From assembly GCA_003500135.1 (NCBI GenBank), contig DNTA01000149.1, positions 1 to 32,005 on the forward strand: a stretch of 32,005 nt of DNA, in the 5' to 3' direction. The notes below the pieces were generated by a model. That model saw only the letters and a list, made by a program, of their open reading frames with translations. It was not told the DNA's origin and searched no databases. Numbering within the stretch: position 1 is the first letter of the stretch; each line of letters starts with the position of its first letter. Shown here one piece after another: positions 24,332-32,005 of this stretch. A program made the position numbers and the translations under genes. The DNA is from Cytophagales bacterium. Its GTDB lineage: Bacteria; Bacteroidota; Bacteroidia; Cytophagales; Cyclobacteriaceae.

Positions 24332-25693
24332 ATGGAGCAAAACGAACTCATAAAGAAATACAACGTACCGGTTCCCAGATATACCAGTTATCCTACCGTG
24401 CCTATGTGGCATTTTGATGAGGAAGTTAAATCAAAATGGCTCATATTAGTCAGGAAAATATTTGAGGAAACGAATGAGGATAAAGGCATTAGTTTGTACC
24501 TGCACCTGCCTTTTTGTGAGCGATTGTGTACCTATTGCGGATGTAACAAGCACATAACCGTCAATCACACGGTTGAAATCCCTTATACCGAATCCATTGT
24601 AAAGGAATACAGGCGCTACGCAGAAATTTTTGGTAAACCTGCGAGGATAACTGAGATGCATTTGGGTGGTGGAACGCCAACATTTTTCAGTCCGGAAAAC
24701 CTGGAACTATTAATTGGCAACCTGCTGTCACACACCAGTCCTTCTGATGTAAAGGAATACAGTTTCGAAGGCCATCCCAATTCCACAACATATGACCATT
24801 TAAAAGCACTTCACCACTTTGGCTTTAATAGGGTCAGTTTCGGGGTTCAGGATTTTAGTGAGAAAGTCCAAAAAGCAATAAACCGCATACAGCCTTTATC
24901 GAAAGTAGTGGAAGCCGTTGAAAATGCCCGGAAGGTAGGGTATGAATCGGTGAATTTCGATTTGATTTTCGGTCTTCCCTTTCAAACAGAGAAGATCATT
25001 ACAGACACGTTCAACAAAGTATTGGCGCTTCGCCCTGAGCGTATAGCCTACTATAGCTATGCGCACGTACCCTGGAAAAGCCCGAGTCAAAGAGGGTATG
25101 ATGAGAATGACCTGCCTGACAATGAGCTCAAACGCAAGCTATATGATATCGGGAAGGAAATGCTGATTCAAGCGGGTTACGAAGAAGTTGGTATGGACCA
25201 TTTCGCCTTAAAGCATGATCAACTGTATAAAGCATACCAAAAAGGTCAGCTACATCGCAATTTTATGGGATATACCGTAAGCAATACCGATTTTCTTTTA
25301 GGTCTTGGAGCATCTTCCATCAGTGACGCCAAATATGCCTACATACAAAATGAAAAAAAGGTAAAACCCTACCAGCACGCAATTTCTGAAGGGGCAATAC
25401 CCATTATTAACGGTCATGTACTAACCTCGCAGGATCTCGACATTAAAGCATTTATCAAATCTGTTATTTGCAACGGTGAGGCCGATTGGAATGAAATGTC
25501 CCCAGACGATCTTCCGGACAATAACAGGGCATTATTGTTGCAAATGCAAAACGAAGGGTTGGTCGGGCTGGATAGCAAGGGGATTAAAATTACTGAGAAG
25601 GGTAAGCCTTTTATCCGCAACATCTGTAATGTTTTCGATTTAAGGCACTGGGCCTCCAAATCAGAGGTTCGCCGCTACAGCAAGTCAATTTAG
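24332..25693 (+). CDS. hemN: Oxygen-independent coproporphyrinogen III oxidase
   Basis: Radical SAM enzyme that decarboxylates coproporphyrinogen III to protoporphyrinogen IX in haem synthesis without oxygen. I start it at the ATG at 24332 (MEQNELIKKYNVPVPRYTSYP, 453 residues, the usual HemN opening and length); a TTG at 24308 would add eight atypical residues. Features: YNVPVPRYTSYPTVP, the cluster motif FCERLCTYCGC with C62, C66, C69 and C71 in the HemN-type CxxxCxxCxC arrangement, MHLGGGTPTFF, FDLIFGLPFQT and the C-terminal HemN domain. Its 3' end is 4 bases from the oppositely oriented gene. Confidence 0.95.
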   Translation: MEQNELIKKYNVPVPRYTSYPTVPMWHFDEEVKSKWLILVRKIFEETNEDKGISLYLHLPFCERLCTYCGCNKHITVNHTVEIPYTESIVKEYRRYAEIFGKPARITEMHLGGGTPTFFSPENLELLIGNLLSHTSPSDVKEYSFEGHPNSTTYDHLKALHHFGFNRVSFGVQDFSEKVQKAINRIQPLSKVVEAVENARKVGYESVNFDLIFGLPFQTEKIITDTFNKVLALRPERIAYYSYAHVPWKSPSQRGYDENDLPDNELKRKLYDIGKEMLIQAGYEEVGMDHFALKHDQLYKAYQKGQLHRNFMGYTVSNTDFLLGLGASSISDAKYAYIQNEKKVKPYQHAISEGAIPIINGHVLTSQDLDIKAFIKSVICNGEADWNEMSPDDLPDNNRALLLQMQNEGLVGLDSKGIKITEKGKPFIRNICNVFDLRHWASKSEVRRYSKSI

Positions 25694-25697
25694 GCGA

Positions 25698-26333
25698 TTA
25701 CTTTTTCTTTTTTAATGAACGGAAGAACTCTCCCCAGGCGAAGGGGTTAAGAAGTGGATTCGGTCGGAATGATGCATTGTCATTCCAGTATTGCGACTGC
25801 ATTTGTGTAAAGTAGCGATGGTTCATGCTTCCGTCCATGGGCATATTGCGGTACATTTCAGCCAATATAGCAGGGTCGAGGTTGCGCGACATGTTGTCAA
25901 GGTCGCCCTGGTTTGGCAATTGCATCGCCAGGATTGCTTCTTTAAAAAGCTCTTCAGTGGGGTAGGGCAAAATTTCAACTTCTTCCAGAAAGGTCGTGTC
26001 CTCGTAAAGTGGAATTATAACAGTGAGTTTATCTTCTTCAAGGTCGGGAACGATAAAGTGTTTCTTGCGAAAACCAACTGCGCTGAAAATGATGCTGTCG
26101 CCTTCCAGCACGGGAAAGCTGAAATATCCAAATTGGTTAGCAGAAGTACCACGGCGATTTTTTGGGACATAAACGTGTACACCCGGAATTCCCATTGTGC
26201 TGTCTTTCACAACCACCACACCGGAAAGCTGGATCACATCTCTTTCTTCCCTGTCCGTGTCGTCCTGTGCAAAGACATCCAAAGACAATGCTGTAAAACT
26301 AATAATTAAAATTGCCTGTATCGCTCGCTTCAT
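25698..26333 (-). CDS. Exported carboxypeptidase-regulatory-like domain protein
   Basis: A 211-residue protein with a signal peptide (RAIQAILIISFTALSLDVFAQ) and a CarboxypepD_reg-like (CNA-B-type) beta-sandwich at about 35-120: QLSGVVVVKDSTMGIPGVHVYVPKNRRGT, NQFGYFSFPVLEGDSIIFSAVGF. This domain also begins TonB-dependent receptors, but no plug or barrel follows; the remaining 90 residues are polar and end in a lysine run (RSLKKKK). Probably a periplasmic or outer-membrane protein of unknown role. It converges with hemN (4-base gap) and diverges from the ArsR-type regulator. Confidence 0.85.
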   Translation of the reverse strand: MKRAIQAILIISFTALSLDVFAQDDTDREERDVIQLSGVVVVKDSTMGIPGVHVYVPKNRRGTSANQFGYFSFPVLEGDSIIFSAVGFRKKHFIVPDLEEDKLTVIIPLYEDTTFLEEVEILPYPTEELFKEAILAMQLPNQGDLDNMSRNLDPAILAEMYRNMPMDGSMNHRYFTQMQSQYWNDNASFRPNPLLNPFAWGEFFRSLKKKK

Positions 26334-26363
26334 AATCCTTTCAAAACCCCAAAATACTTGTTA

Positions 26364-26373
26364 TTTGATCAAA
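26364..26373. promoter_or_regulatory. Palindrome TTTGATCAAA in divergent intergenic space
   Basis: Perfect 10-base palindrome between the carboxypeptidase-regulatory-like gene and the ArsR-type regulator. A regulator next to a symmetric site suggests an operator, but ArsR-family sites are usually longer, and a 10-base palindrome can occur by chance. Confidence 0.25.
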
Positions 26374-26434
26374 CGCCAATAATTTGAATTTGTTTTTTAT
26401 CTTTCAGCTATGGTTGTCCTCAAAAAACTACAAA

Positions 26435-26857
26435 ATGGCGGCAATTAACCCTCAAATAAGATTGAAAAACCTAAGCCTGTCCTTTGGAAGCGGCATGTTC
26501 AAGGCTATGTCAGATGAATCGAGGTTGCGCATTCTTAACCTGATGATTGAAAATGAGATGGTCTGCATTTCTGACCTCGAGTTAGTTCTTGATTTTACTC
26601 AAACCAAAACATCGCGCCATATGGGATATTTGAAAAATGCCGGATTGGTAGTGAGCGCCAAGGTTGACCAATGGGTCTTCTATAAAATAAAGGATGAAGT
26701 TTATGAGATTGTCCGCCAGGTATTGAGCTATTTAAAAAAGGACCAAACCCTGCAAAAAGATCAGGAAGCATACGAGGTGATGTACTCCAACCGGGAACTG
26801 GCCGCATTTCAGTTTGAAAATCGTTCCTGGAAAGGTTTGATGAGGGGTGAACAATAA
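26435..26857 (+). CDS. ArsR/SmtB-type transcriptional regulator
   Basis: A 140-residue winged-helix DNA-binding protein. The helix-turn-helix lies in MSDESRLRILNLMIENEMVCISDLELVLDFTQTKTSRHMGYLKNAGLV, the typical ArsR arrangement with TQTKTSRHMGYL as the recognition helix; VDQWVFYKIKDEVYEIV forms the wing and dimer helix. I start at the ATG at 26435 (MAAINPQIRLKNLSL); an upstream TTG at 26384 adds an uncharacteristic hydrophobic stretch. C24-type metal-binding motifs (ELCVCDL) are not present: the alpha-3 position reads MVCISDL with a single cysteine, so metal sensing is doubtful. The HAD nucleotidase gene follows after 27 bases and may be co-transcribed. Confidence 0.85.
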   Translation: MAAINPQIRLKNLSLSFGSGMFKAMSDESRLRILNLMIENEMVCISDLELVLDFTQTKTSRHMGYLKNAGLVVSAKVDQWVFYKIKDEVYEIVRQVLSYLKKDQTLQKDQEAYEVMYSNRELAAFQFENRSWKGLMRGEQ

Positions 26858-26884
26858 GGCCATACATTTCGTTTCGTATTTTGA

Positions 26885-27580
26885 ATGGCAAAGTACGAAC
26901 ATATCTTTTTTGACCTGGATCATACCTTATGGGATTTCGAAAGGAATTCATCGGAAGTTTTGTGTGACCTGTATTTCGAATATTCATTTGATGTAAATGG
27001 CCTTTTTTCCCTGAATGATTTTCTTACAACCTTTCAAAGAATCAATTATACGCTTTGGGATAAGTATAACAAGAAGCTGATTGATAAATGCGAGTTAAGG
27101 GAAACGCGGTTTAATATCGTGTTAAAAAAGCTGGGAATGAAAGACGAGGAAATTCCTTTGGAAATCGGCGAGCGATACCTGGAATTATGTCCTCAAAAAC
27201 CACACGTCATGCCATTTGCTTTCGATATTTTGAACTATCTGAAAGATAAATATAAACTACATATCATTACCAATGGCTTTGAGGATGTACAGTTTATCAA
27301 ACTGCAAAGCGCCAGGCTTTTCGATTATTTCGATATCATAATGACCTCTGACAGGGCCGGTTGTCAAAAGCCAGATGCCAAAATATTCAATGAAGCTTTA
27401 TCCTCTACAAGCGCGAGCCCCGACAGTAGCGTGATGATTGGGGACAATCCGGATACTGATATTGCCGGAGCGATCAGCGCCAAAATTGACGCTGTACACT
27501 ACAATCCTTCAGCCTTGAACTCACCTCATCGTGCCACCTACGAAATTGCCTGCCTAAGCGAATTAAGGTCCATATTGTAA
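26885..27580 (+). CDS. YjjG-type HAD nucleotidase
   Basis: A 231-residue haloacid dehalogenase-superfamily hydrolase, probably a 5'-nucleotidase acting on pyrimidine nucleotides, including non-canonical ones (YjjG/YfnB family). Motif I FFDLDHTLWDF gives nucleophile D10 and acid/base D12; motif II IITNGF (T129); motif III QKPDAKIF (K162); motif IV GDNPDTDIAGA (186-196) gives the metal-binding aspartates. Cap domain between motifs I and II (about 20-110) is helical, as in subclass I. Cytoplasmic. Stands 27 bases after the ArsR-type gene. Confidence 0.92.
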   Translation: MAKYEHIFFDLDHTLWDFERNSSEVLCDLYFEYSFDVNGLFSLNDFLTTFQRINYTLWDKYNKKLIDKCELRETRFNIVLKKLGMKDEEIPLEIGERYLELCPQKPHVMPFAFDILNYLKDKYKLHIITNGFEDVQFIKLQSARLFDYFDIIMTSDRAGCQKPDAKIFNEALSSTSASPDSSVMIGDNPDTDIAGAISAKIDAVHYNPSALNSPHRATYEIACLSELRSIL

Positions 27581-27662
27581 GGTCATGATTCCGGTTTTTT
27601 TTCCACCAAAATCCACGGCCTTTTTAAGTGATTAAAATCCCATCTTGCTTGACAATTTCTTT

Positions 27663-27670
27663 TAACTTTG
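27663..27670 (+). promoter_or_regulatory. Candidate -7 box for pruA
   Basis: TAACTTTG matches TAnnTTTG, 26 bases before the pruA ATG. A TTG lies at 27645-27647, 15 bases upstream, slightly short of the usual spacing. Confidence 0.45.
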
Positions 27671-27696
27671 TTATCAAATACCAAAAGTAAAAAAAT

Positions 27697-29328
27697 ATGT
27701 TAAAGGGATTTTTCAATGTACCGGTTCCAAAAAATGAGCCGGTAAAATCATATGCTCCGGGAAGCGCCGAAAGAGAAGAGCTCAAAAAGGCAATAGAAGA
27801 AGCCCGGTCTACGCAAATTGAAGTACCAATGTACATTGGTGGGGAAGAAGTGTTTACAGAAGACAAGCATAAGCTTTCACCACCTCACGACCACCAGCAT
27901 GTGCTTGGTCATTATTCCAAAGGAGATAAAACACATTTAGAAAGGGCCATTACCGCGGCATTGAATGCCAAGGAACAGTGGGAAGAAATGTCATGGGAGC
28001 ACCGTGCGTCAATCTTCCTTAAAGCTGCAGATTTGTTGGCAGGGCCCTACCGGGCAAAGATCAATGCCGCTACCATGCTGGGCCAATCCAAGAACGCTTT
28101 CCAGGCCGAGATTGACAGTGCCTGTGAATTGATCGATTTCCTGCGGTTTAATGTTTACTACATGGCCCAGATCTACGAGCAACAACCTGAGTCTTCGCAT
28201 GGGGTCTGGAACCGGTCGGAGCACCGTCCGCTGGAAGGTTTTGTTTTTGCCTTAACACCATTCAATTTTACAGCTATTGCAGGAAACCTTCCTTCATCAC
28301 CTGCTATGATGGGTAACACCGTGGTATGGAAGCCGGCCATGACCCATATCTATGCAGCAAATGTGATCATGCAGGTATTCCGCGAAGCCGGTTTGCCCGA
28401 TGGCGTGATCAACCTGGTGTATGTAAGCGGGCCGACGGCTGGTGAAGTGATCTTTAAGCACCCCGACTTTGCGGGTATACACTTCACGGGAAGTACTGAG
28501 GTGTTTCAACATATCTGGAAAACAATCGGGGAAAACATTAAGAATTATAAGTCTTATCCGAGAATTGTAGGAGAAACCGGTGGTAAAGACTTTATCCTGG
28601 CCCACAAATCGGCAGAGGTTAAATCGCTGGCAACGGCCATCACCCGAGGCGCTTATGAGTACCAGGGCCAAAAGTGTTCGGCAGCTTCAAGGGCTTACAT
28701 TCCCGATAATTTATGGCCGGGGTTGAAAGATCTGCTAATGGCTGATTTGAAAGATATTAAAATGGGAGGTGTTGAGGACTTCCGGAATTTCTTCAATGCC
28801 GTGATCGACGAAAAGGCCTTTGATAAGATCACCTCTTACATCGATGAAGCTAAAAAAAGCGATGTAGTAGAGATAATCGCGGGAGGCAACTACGACAAAT
28901 CGAAAGGTTACTTTATCGAGCCGACGATCATTTTATCGCACGATCCGAAATATGTGACGATGTGTGAAGAGATTTTCGGCCCGGTGTTGACCATCTACGT
29001 GTATAAGGCCGATCATTTTGACGAAGTGCTCTACCTCGTAGACAATACTTCGCCATATGCCCTCACCGGCGCCGTGTTTGGAAAAGACAGGATCGCGATT
29101 GAATATGCTACCAATAAACTTAGAAATGCTGCAGGAAATTTCTACATCAATGACAAGCCAACCGGGGCTGTAGTAGGTCAGCAGCCGTTTGGTGGTGCAA
29201 GAGGTTCCGGTACTAATGACAAAGCAGGCTCCATGATTAATCTGCTGCGCTGGGTATCGCAAAGAACGATCAAAGAAAACTTTGTGCCGCCAACCAATTA
29301 CAGATATCCATTTATGGATGCTGAATAG
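27697..29328 (+). CDS. pruA: 1-pyrroline-5-carboxylate dehydrogenase
   Basis: NAD-dependent aldehyde dehydrogenase that oxidises glutamate-5-semialdehyde (from proline or ornithine) to glutamate. The 543-residue, single-domain enzyme is of the mitochondrial ALDH4-like type, not the bifunctional PutA. Visible: FALTPFNFTAIAGNLPSSP with oxyanion N190, VWKPAMTHIYAAN with cofactor K212, HFTGSTEVF, the general base E293 in VGETGGKDF, and the catalytic cysteine C327 in GQKCSAASRAYIP; EEIFGPVLTIYVY and QQPFGGARGSGTNDKAGS complete it. No proline dehydrogenase is adjacent; rocD at 770-2044 makes the substrate. It ends at a strong terminator. Confidence 0.96.
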   Translation: MLKGFFNVPVPKNEPVKSYAPGSAEREELKKAIEEARSTQIEVPMYIGGEEVFTEDKHKLSPPHDHQHVLGHYSKGDKTHLERAITAALNAKEQWEEMSWEHRASIFLKAADLLAGPYRAKINAATMLGQSKNAFQAEIDSACELIDFLRFNVYYMAQIYEQQPESSHGVWNRSEHRPLEGFVFALTPFNFTAIAGNLPSSPAMMGNTVVWKPAMTHIYAANVIMQVFREAGLPDGVINLVYVSGPTAGEVIFKHPDFAGIHFTGSTEVFQHIWKTIGENIKNYKSYPRIVGETGGKDFILAHKSAEVKSLATAITRGAYEYQGQKCSAASRAYIPDNLWPGLKDLLMADLKDIKMGGVEDFRNFFNAVIDEKAFDKITSYIDEAKKSDVVEIIAGGNYDKSKGYFIEPTIILSHDPKYVTMCEEIFGPVLTIYVYKADHFDEVLYLVDNTSPYALTGAVFGKDRIAIEYATNKLRNAAGNFYINDKPTGAVVGQQPFGGARGSGTNDKAGSMINLLRWVSQRTIKENFVPPTNYRYPFMDAE

Positions 29329-29347
29329 ACGATTAGGTTTTGATTAT

Positions 29348-29378
29348 AAAGAGGGGCTTTTAATGAGTCCCTTTTTTT
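29348..29378. terminator. Bidirectional terminator between pruA and the WG-repeat gene
   Basis: Hairpin AAAGAGGGGCT / AGTCCCTTTTTT with a seven-base loop (TTTAATG), 11 pairs including two G-T pairs, with T-runs at one end and an A-rich base at the other. It sits between two converging genes and touches the stop codon of the minus-strand gene. Confidence 0.8.
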
Positions 29379-31605
29379 AGCTCTTAATGGTTTTCCATTT
29401 GGCCTTTTGCTTGAGAAAGTAATTGTTGTTGCCGGAATTATATATGATGCGGTCGTAGATCATTGGGATCATGTCAATGCCTTCATCGCTAATCACGCCG
29501 TATTTGCCATTTCTTTCCACGATCATCCACTGGTTTTTTAAAAGCTCAATTGAGTTGAACCGAGGTAAGACTATGGTATTGCCATTTCGATCTATTAATC
29601 CCATTTTGCCGTTTTGCCGGGTCTTATAAAGTCCATTTGGCAAAAGTTCAATAAGGTCGAATTCCGGTCTGATCAAATACGTACCATCCCTGTCAATCAG
29701 TCCGTATTTATTGCTTTTTGAAACTATGGCGATCCCATTTTGAAATGTGCTCACTTCATCGTAGAAAGGTTGGACTATAATGATTTCCGACTTGTCTATA
29801 AACCCCCAGCTATCTCTTATCTGGATAGCCGCTCTACCTTCCTGGTAAAGTTGGATGTTTTGGTATTGGTTTGAAACGCGCAGGTTGCCCTGCAGGTCGA
29901 CAAATCCATATTTCCCATCAATTTTTACGCCTACAAAATCTTCATTCAGGCCTACGATCTCTTCAAACCGGGGGTCATCCTTGTGTAAAATATTGCCGTC
30001 TTTATCAATAAAAGTATGGAGGGTGTCCCTGGTGGCGATATATGCATTTCCGTTGATCAAAGGGCTAATACTGTCGTATTCGGGATAAACCATCACCTCA
30101 CCTTTGTAAGAAATAAAGCCGTAGCCATTGTAATAATCTTTCACTTTATACAGATCAAAATCCGCAATGAACAAATACCCGTCATATCTGAGCAAATCTG
30201 TTCCATGTAGGGATTTATGGTAGCTACCTTCAATTGTCCTGACCAGATAACTGGAGTCGCCAATGAATTCAATATGTTGCTTTTCAGGCAGCGTTATCCA
30301 TTCACCATATTTATTTTTTATGCCCTTTTCGTTATAGAAATGGACCAGAAATAAATCACCACATACGGCTTCTATTGAATCATAACGGCACTCCAATATC
30401 ACATCCCCCCATTTATTAAGGACACCAAAAAAATTATTTTGGCGTACTTTTATGTATTGGTCGTTTATGGGCTCAATATGCTGGAACGCTTCTTTGTTTT
30501 TACTTACACCATCATGACTGAGCAAGTACCATCCTCTCTGTCCATAAATATTATTGTGGGCTATGATATACTGATCGGTTATTTTGATAGAATCGTATTT
30601 AGCATCGAGAATATGGCTGCCTGATAGGTTTCGAACGCCATATCTTTTATTTTTCTCATAAATCGCCAGGTTGTTTTTTATGGCGACCACATCTTTTTCG
30701 AGGATATCGGATTTTTCACCGTCCAATTGCAATACCGATTTATAATTATTGAGGTTGATGTGGACCGCATGTTCACTAATGGCATATAAGGAGTCGGCAT
30801 CGAAGCTATGGGAAATATGATGTTGCGGCCCCGAAATACTCCATTCGGGAAATATCTGAACACGTACTTTTCCCTCTTCCACTTCGATTTTCCGGTATTG
30901 CGGTGAAAACAAAATATTACCGGTGGAAGTGGTAAGGCCTGCTTTTCCGTTTTTAAAATAAACTATATAGTTGTCAATAAACCTTGTGCTGTCAATCTCA
31001 AAGGGAATCATTTGCGTGCCTTTGCCATTCATCAAAGCAACTTTGTAGTCGTGGTTCTTAATGGCGTACATATGTTCGCCAAGCGCTTTGATATGCACAA
31101 ACTTGAATGGAATGACCACATCGCCCTTTGGGTTGATCAAACCATAGATGTATTGGTCCCCGTTTTTTTGGATGGCAATAATATTGCTGCCCCCGGAAAT
31201 CAATTTATGGTAGCTGTGATCCGACTTCGGCTTACCTTTATAGTCAAGCAAAGAATAGACTTCCTGTTGATTGGTTGGTTGAAGTTTGGAGGCAATTAAC
31301 ACGTCTTCATTATGAGGAAAAAGTGTTTTAAAATTTGGGGAAACCACCACTTCATTTTTCAGGTTCATTACCCCCCAGTTACCCTTTTCCCGAAAACCTA
31401 TTAAGTCATCTATTACTTCAGGGCTGCCGTTGCTCCATCCCAGTTTTTGATATTGGGCAGGAATAACCGTTTCTCCCTTCGAAGTGCGCAGGCCAAATTT
31501 ATTGTTTTCTTCAAAAAGCACATATTTTTCTCCGCGGGCTAAGACATTGAGCGTTAAAAAAATAAAAAATCCCGCAATAAGCAGTCGAAATAGATTCATA
31601 AGCAT
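29377..31605 (-). CDS. Exported WG-repeat protein
   Basis: A 742-residue protein with a signal peptide (NLFRLLIAGFFIFLTLNVLARG, cleavage near residue 25) and then some ten to fifteen WG-type repeats covering almost all of the rest. Each unit reads roughly G(K/R)YG(L/V)(I/R)(D/N)..G..V(I/L)P..YD.I, for example NKFGLRTSKGETVIPAQYQKL, RYGVRNLSGSHILDAKYDSI and GKYGVISDEGIDMIPMIYDRI. WG repeats are thought to form a beta-structured binding module; function here is unknown. The most C-terminal units are cleaner than those in the middle (about residues 250-300 and 440-470 are less regular). ATGs at 31605 and 31599 are both possible starts; I keep the longer. Monocistronic. Confidence 0.9.
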   Translation of the reverse strand: MLMNLFRLLIAGFFIFLTLNVLARGEKYVLFEENNKFGLRTSKGETVIPAQYQKLGWSNGSPEVIDDLIGFREKGNWGVMNLKNEVVVSPNFKTLFPHNEDVLIASKLQPTNQQEVYSLLDYKGKPKSDHSYHKLISGGSNIIAIQKNGDQYIYGLINPKGDVVIPFKFVHIKALGEHMYAIKNHDYKVALMNGKGTQMIPFEIDSTRFIDNYIVYFKNGKAGLTTSTGNILFSPQYRKIEVEEGKVRVQIFPEWSISGPQHHISHSFDADSLYAISEHAVHINLNNYKSVLQLDGEKSDILEKDVVAIKNNLAIYEKNKRYGVRNLSGSHILDAKYDSIKITDQYIIAHNNIYGQRGWYLLSHDGVSKNKEAFQHIEPINDQYIKVRQNNFFGVLNKWGDVILECRYDSIEAVCGDLFLVHFYNEKGIKNKYGEWITLPEKQHIEFIGDSSYLVRTIEGSYHKSLHGTDLLRYDGYLFIADFDLYKVKDYYNGYGFISYKGEVMVYPEYDSISPLINGNAYIATRDTLHTFIDKDGNILHKDDPRFEEIVGLNEDFVGVKIDGKYGFVDLQGNLRVSNQYQNIQLYQEGRAAIQIRDSWGFIDKSEIIIVQPFYDEVSTFQNGIAIVSKSNKYGLIDRDGTYLIRPEFDLIELLPNGLYKTRQNGKMGLIDRNGNTIVLPRFNSIELLKNQWMIVERNGKYGVISDEGIDMIPMIYDRIIYNSGNNNYFLKQKAKWKTIKS

Positions 31606-31617
31606 AAAAATACGCTA

Positions 31618-31625
31618 CAAAGATA
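31618..31625 (-). promoter_or_regulatory. Candidate -7 box for the WG-repeat gene
   Basis: On the minus strand TATCTTTG matches TAnnTTTG, but it lies only 12 bases from the first ATG (18 from the second), which would leave a very short leader and favours the start at 31599. No well-spaced TTG upstream. Confidence 0.3.
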
Positions 31626-31953
31626 CAATTAATTAGGCGCAAGAAAATGCAATCGGGGGCTTCTTAAAAAATATTTAGATCAACAGGCTATATTAACATA
31701 TGGTTTAGGTGTTTGATTAGATGATATTGTAGCCATCCACAAAAATGTGGTTTTCCCCAAAAAAGGACAGATTAAATGATGACAAAGAGCTACAACCGTT
31801 GTGAAGAGCGTTTATATAGGCTTTATGAAACCCCGTATCCCCCAACTGCGCGACGAATGCTTGGTGGAGTGAGATTGAAAATGCTGGCTTTTTTGTCAGT
31901 AGGTGTGCCATGGGCTTCTTACTAACGGCTACCAAATCGATTGTAATGTGTGC
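31626..31953. other. Intergenic stretch without a convincing gene
   Basis: About 330 bases. Both strands of 31717-31935 are open: 72 codons on the minus strand (containing FVAQLGDTGFHKAYINALHN) and 49 codons on the plus strand at 31776-31925 (containing RLYRLYETPYPPTARRM). Neither has a recognisable domain or a clear ribosome binding site, and two overlapping open frames on opposite strands suggest a conserved non-coding or decayed element rather than a gene. Small inverted repeats are present: CCACA-AAAA-TGTGG near 31735 and ACAAC-C-GTTGT near 31791. The first part, to about 31710, is AT-rich and featureless. Confidence 0.5.
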
Positions 31954-32005
31954 TTATTTAATTTCTTTTTTGATTTTCTTTGAATCCATTCTTGTATCAA
32001 AAATG
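31954..32005 (-). CDS. Possible 3' end of a gene entering from the right
   Basis: On the minus strand an open frame runs from the window edge to TAA at 31954-31956, ending FDTRMDSKKIKKEIK. A lysine-rich end is common for C termini in this group, but sixteen codons are too few to prove coding or name a family. Confidence 0.3.
   Translation of the reverse strand, partial: IFDTRMDSKKIKKEIK

Noticed and set aside
25698..26333. Truncated TonB-dependent receptor
   Set aside because: The regulatory-like domain matches the receptor N terminus, but the protein has its own natural end and no remnants of plug or barrel remain in the neighbourhood.
31776..31925. A 49-codon plus-strand gene
   Set aside because: Overlaps an equally open antisense frame, no ribosome binding site or recognisable domain; described as an unexplained region instead.

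Overview
This window is chromosomal DNA from a member of the Bacteroidota, most likely of the Cytophagales (Fulvivirga/Marivirga-like; the genus is my inference). The evidence is a type IX secretion (T9SS) C-terminal sorting domain, the rpmB-rpmG-DUF4295 ribosomal cluster typical of the phylum, several promoter boxes matching the Bacteroidota -7 consensus TAnnTTTG (often with an upstream TTG), and uniformly Bacteroidota-like housekeeping proteins. Genes are densely packed. I see no CRISPR array, transposase, integrase or prophage gene.

Layout. 1-519 (minus): rpmB, rpmG and the start of a DUF4295 gene. 770-3054 (plus): rocD (ornithine aminotransferase), an exported protein of unknown function and tadA (tRNA adenosine deaminase). 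3203-3811: Mn-type superoxide dismutase, facing uvrB (3854-5878, minus) across a shared terminator. 6005-6367: a small TerB-like protein whose stop codon overlaps that of aroE. 6364-10269 (minus): a tight operon of TPR protein, ComA-like phosphosulfolactate synthase, DUF368 polyprenyl-phosphate transporter-like protein and aroE. 10359-15893 (minus): an exopolysaccharide operon of glycosyltransferase, rfbC, Wza-like lipoprotein, Wzc-like tyrosine autokinase and PHP-type tyrosine phosphatase. 16074-17258: hflX. 17319-17393: tRNA-Arg(CCT) with its own promoter and terminator.

17536-24262 (plus) is the most accessory-looking part: a 1562-residue secreted T9SS protein with degenerate beta-strand repeats, a 65-residue protein ending in a PIDGG/transmembrane/basic tail that looks like a protein-sorting signal, a degenerate UbiA-like membrane protein, and a serine racemase-like PLP enzyme. 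Then come hemN, a carboxypeptidase-regulatory-like exported protein (minus), an ArsR-type regulator, a YjjG-type HAD nucleotidase, pruA (P5C dehydrogenase) and a 742-residue exported WG-repeat protein (minus). The last 350 or so bases hold no convincing gene except the possible 3' end of one entering from the right.

How the genes work together: rocD and pruA, about 26 kb apart, make consecutive steps from ornithine to glutamate. wza/wzc/cpsB form an export, kinase and phosphatase module for surface polysaccharide. No previously undescribed system is demonstrated. The best candidates for follow-up are the T9SS protein/PIDGG peptide/UbiA-like cluster, the ComA-DUF368-TPR operon, the four-cysteine insertion in RocD, and the unexplained right-hand end.
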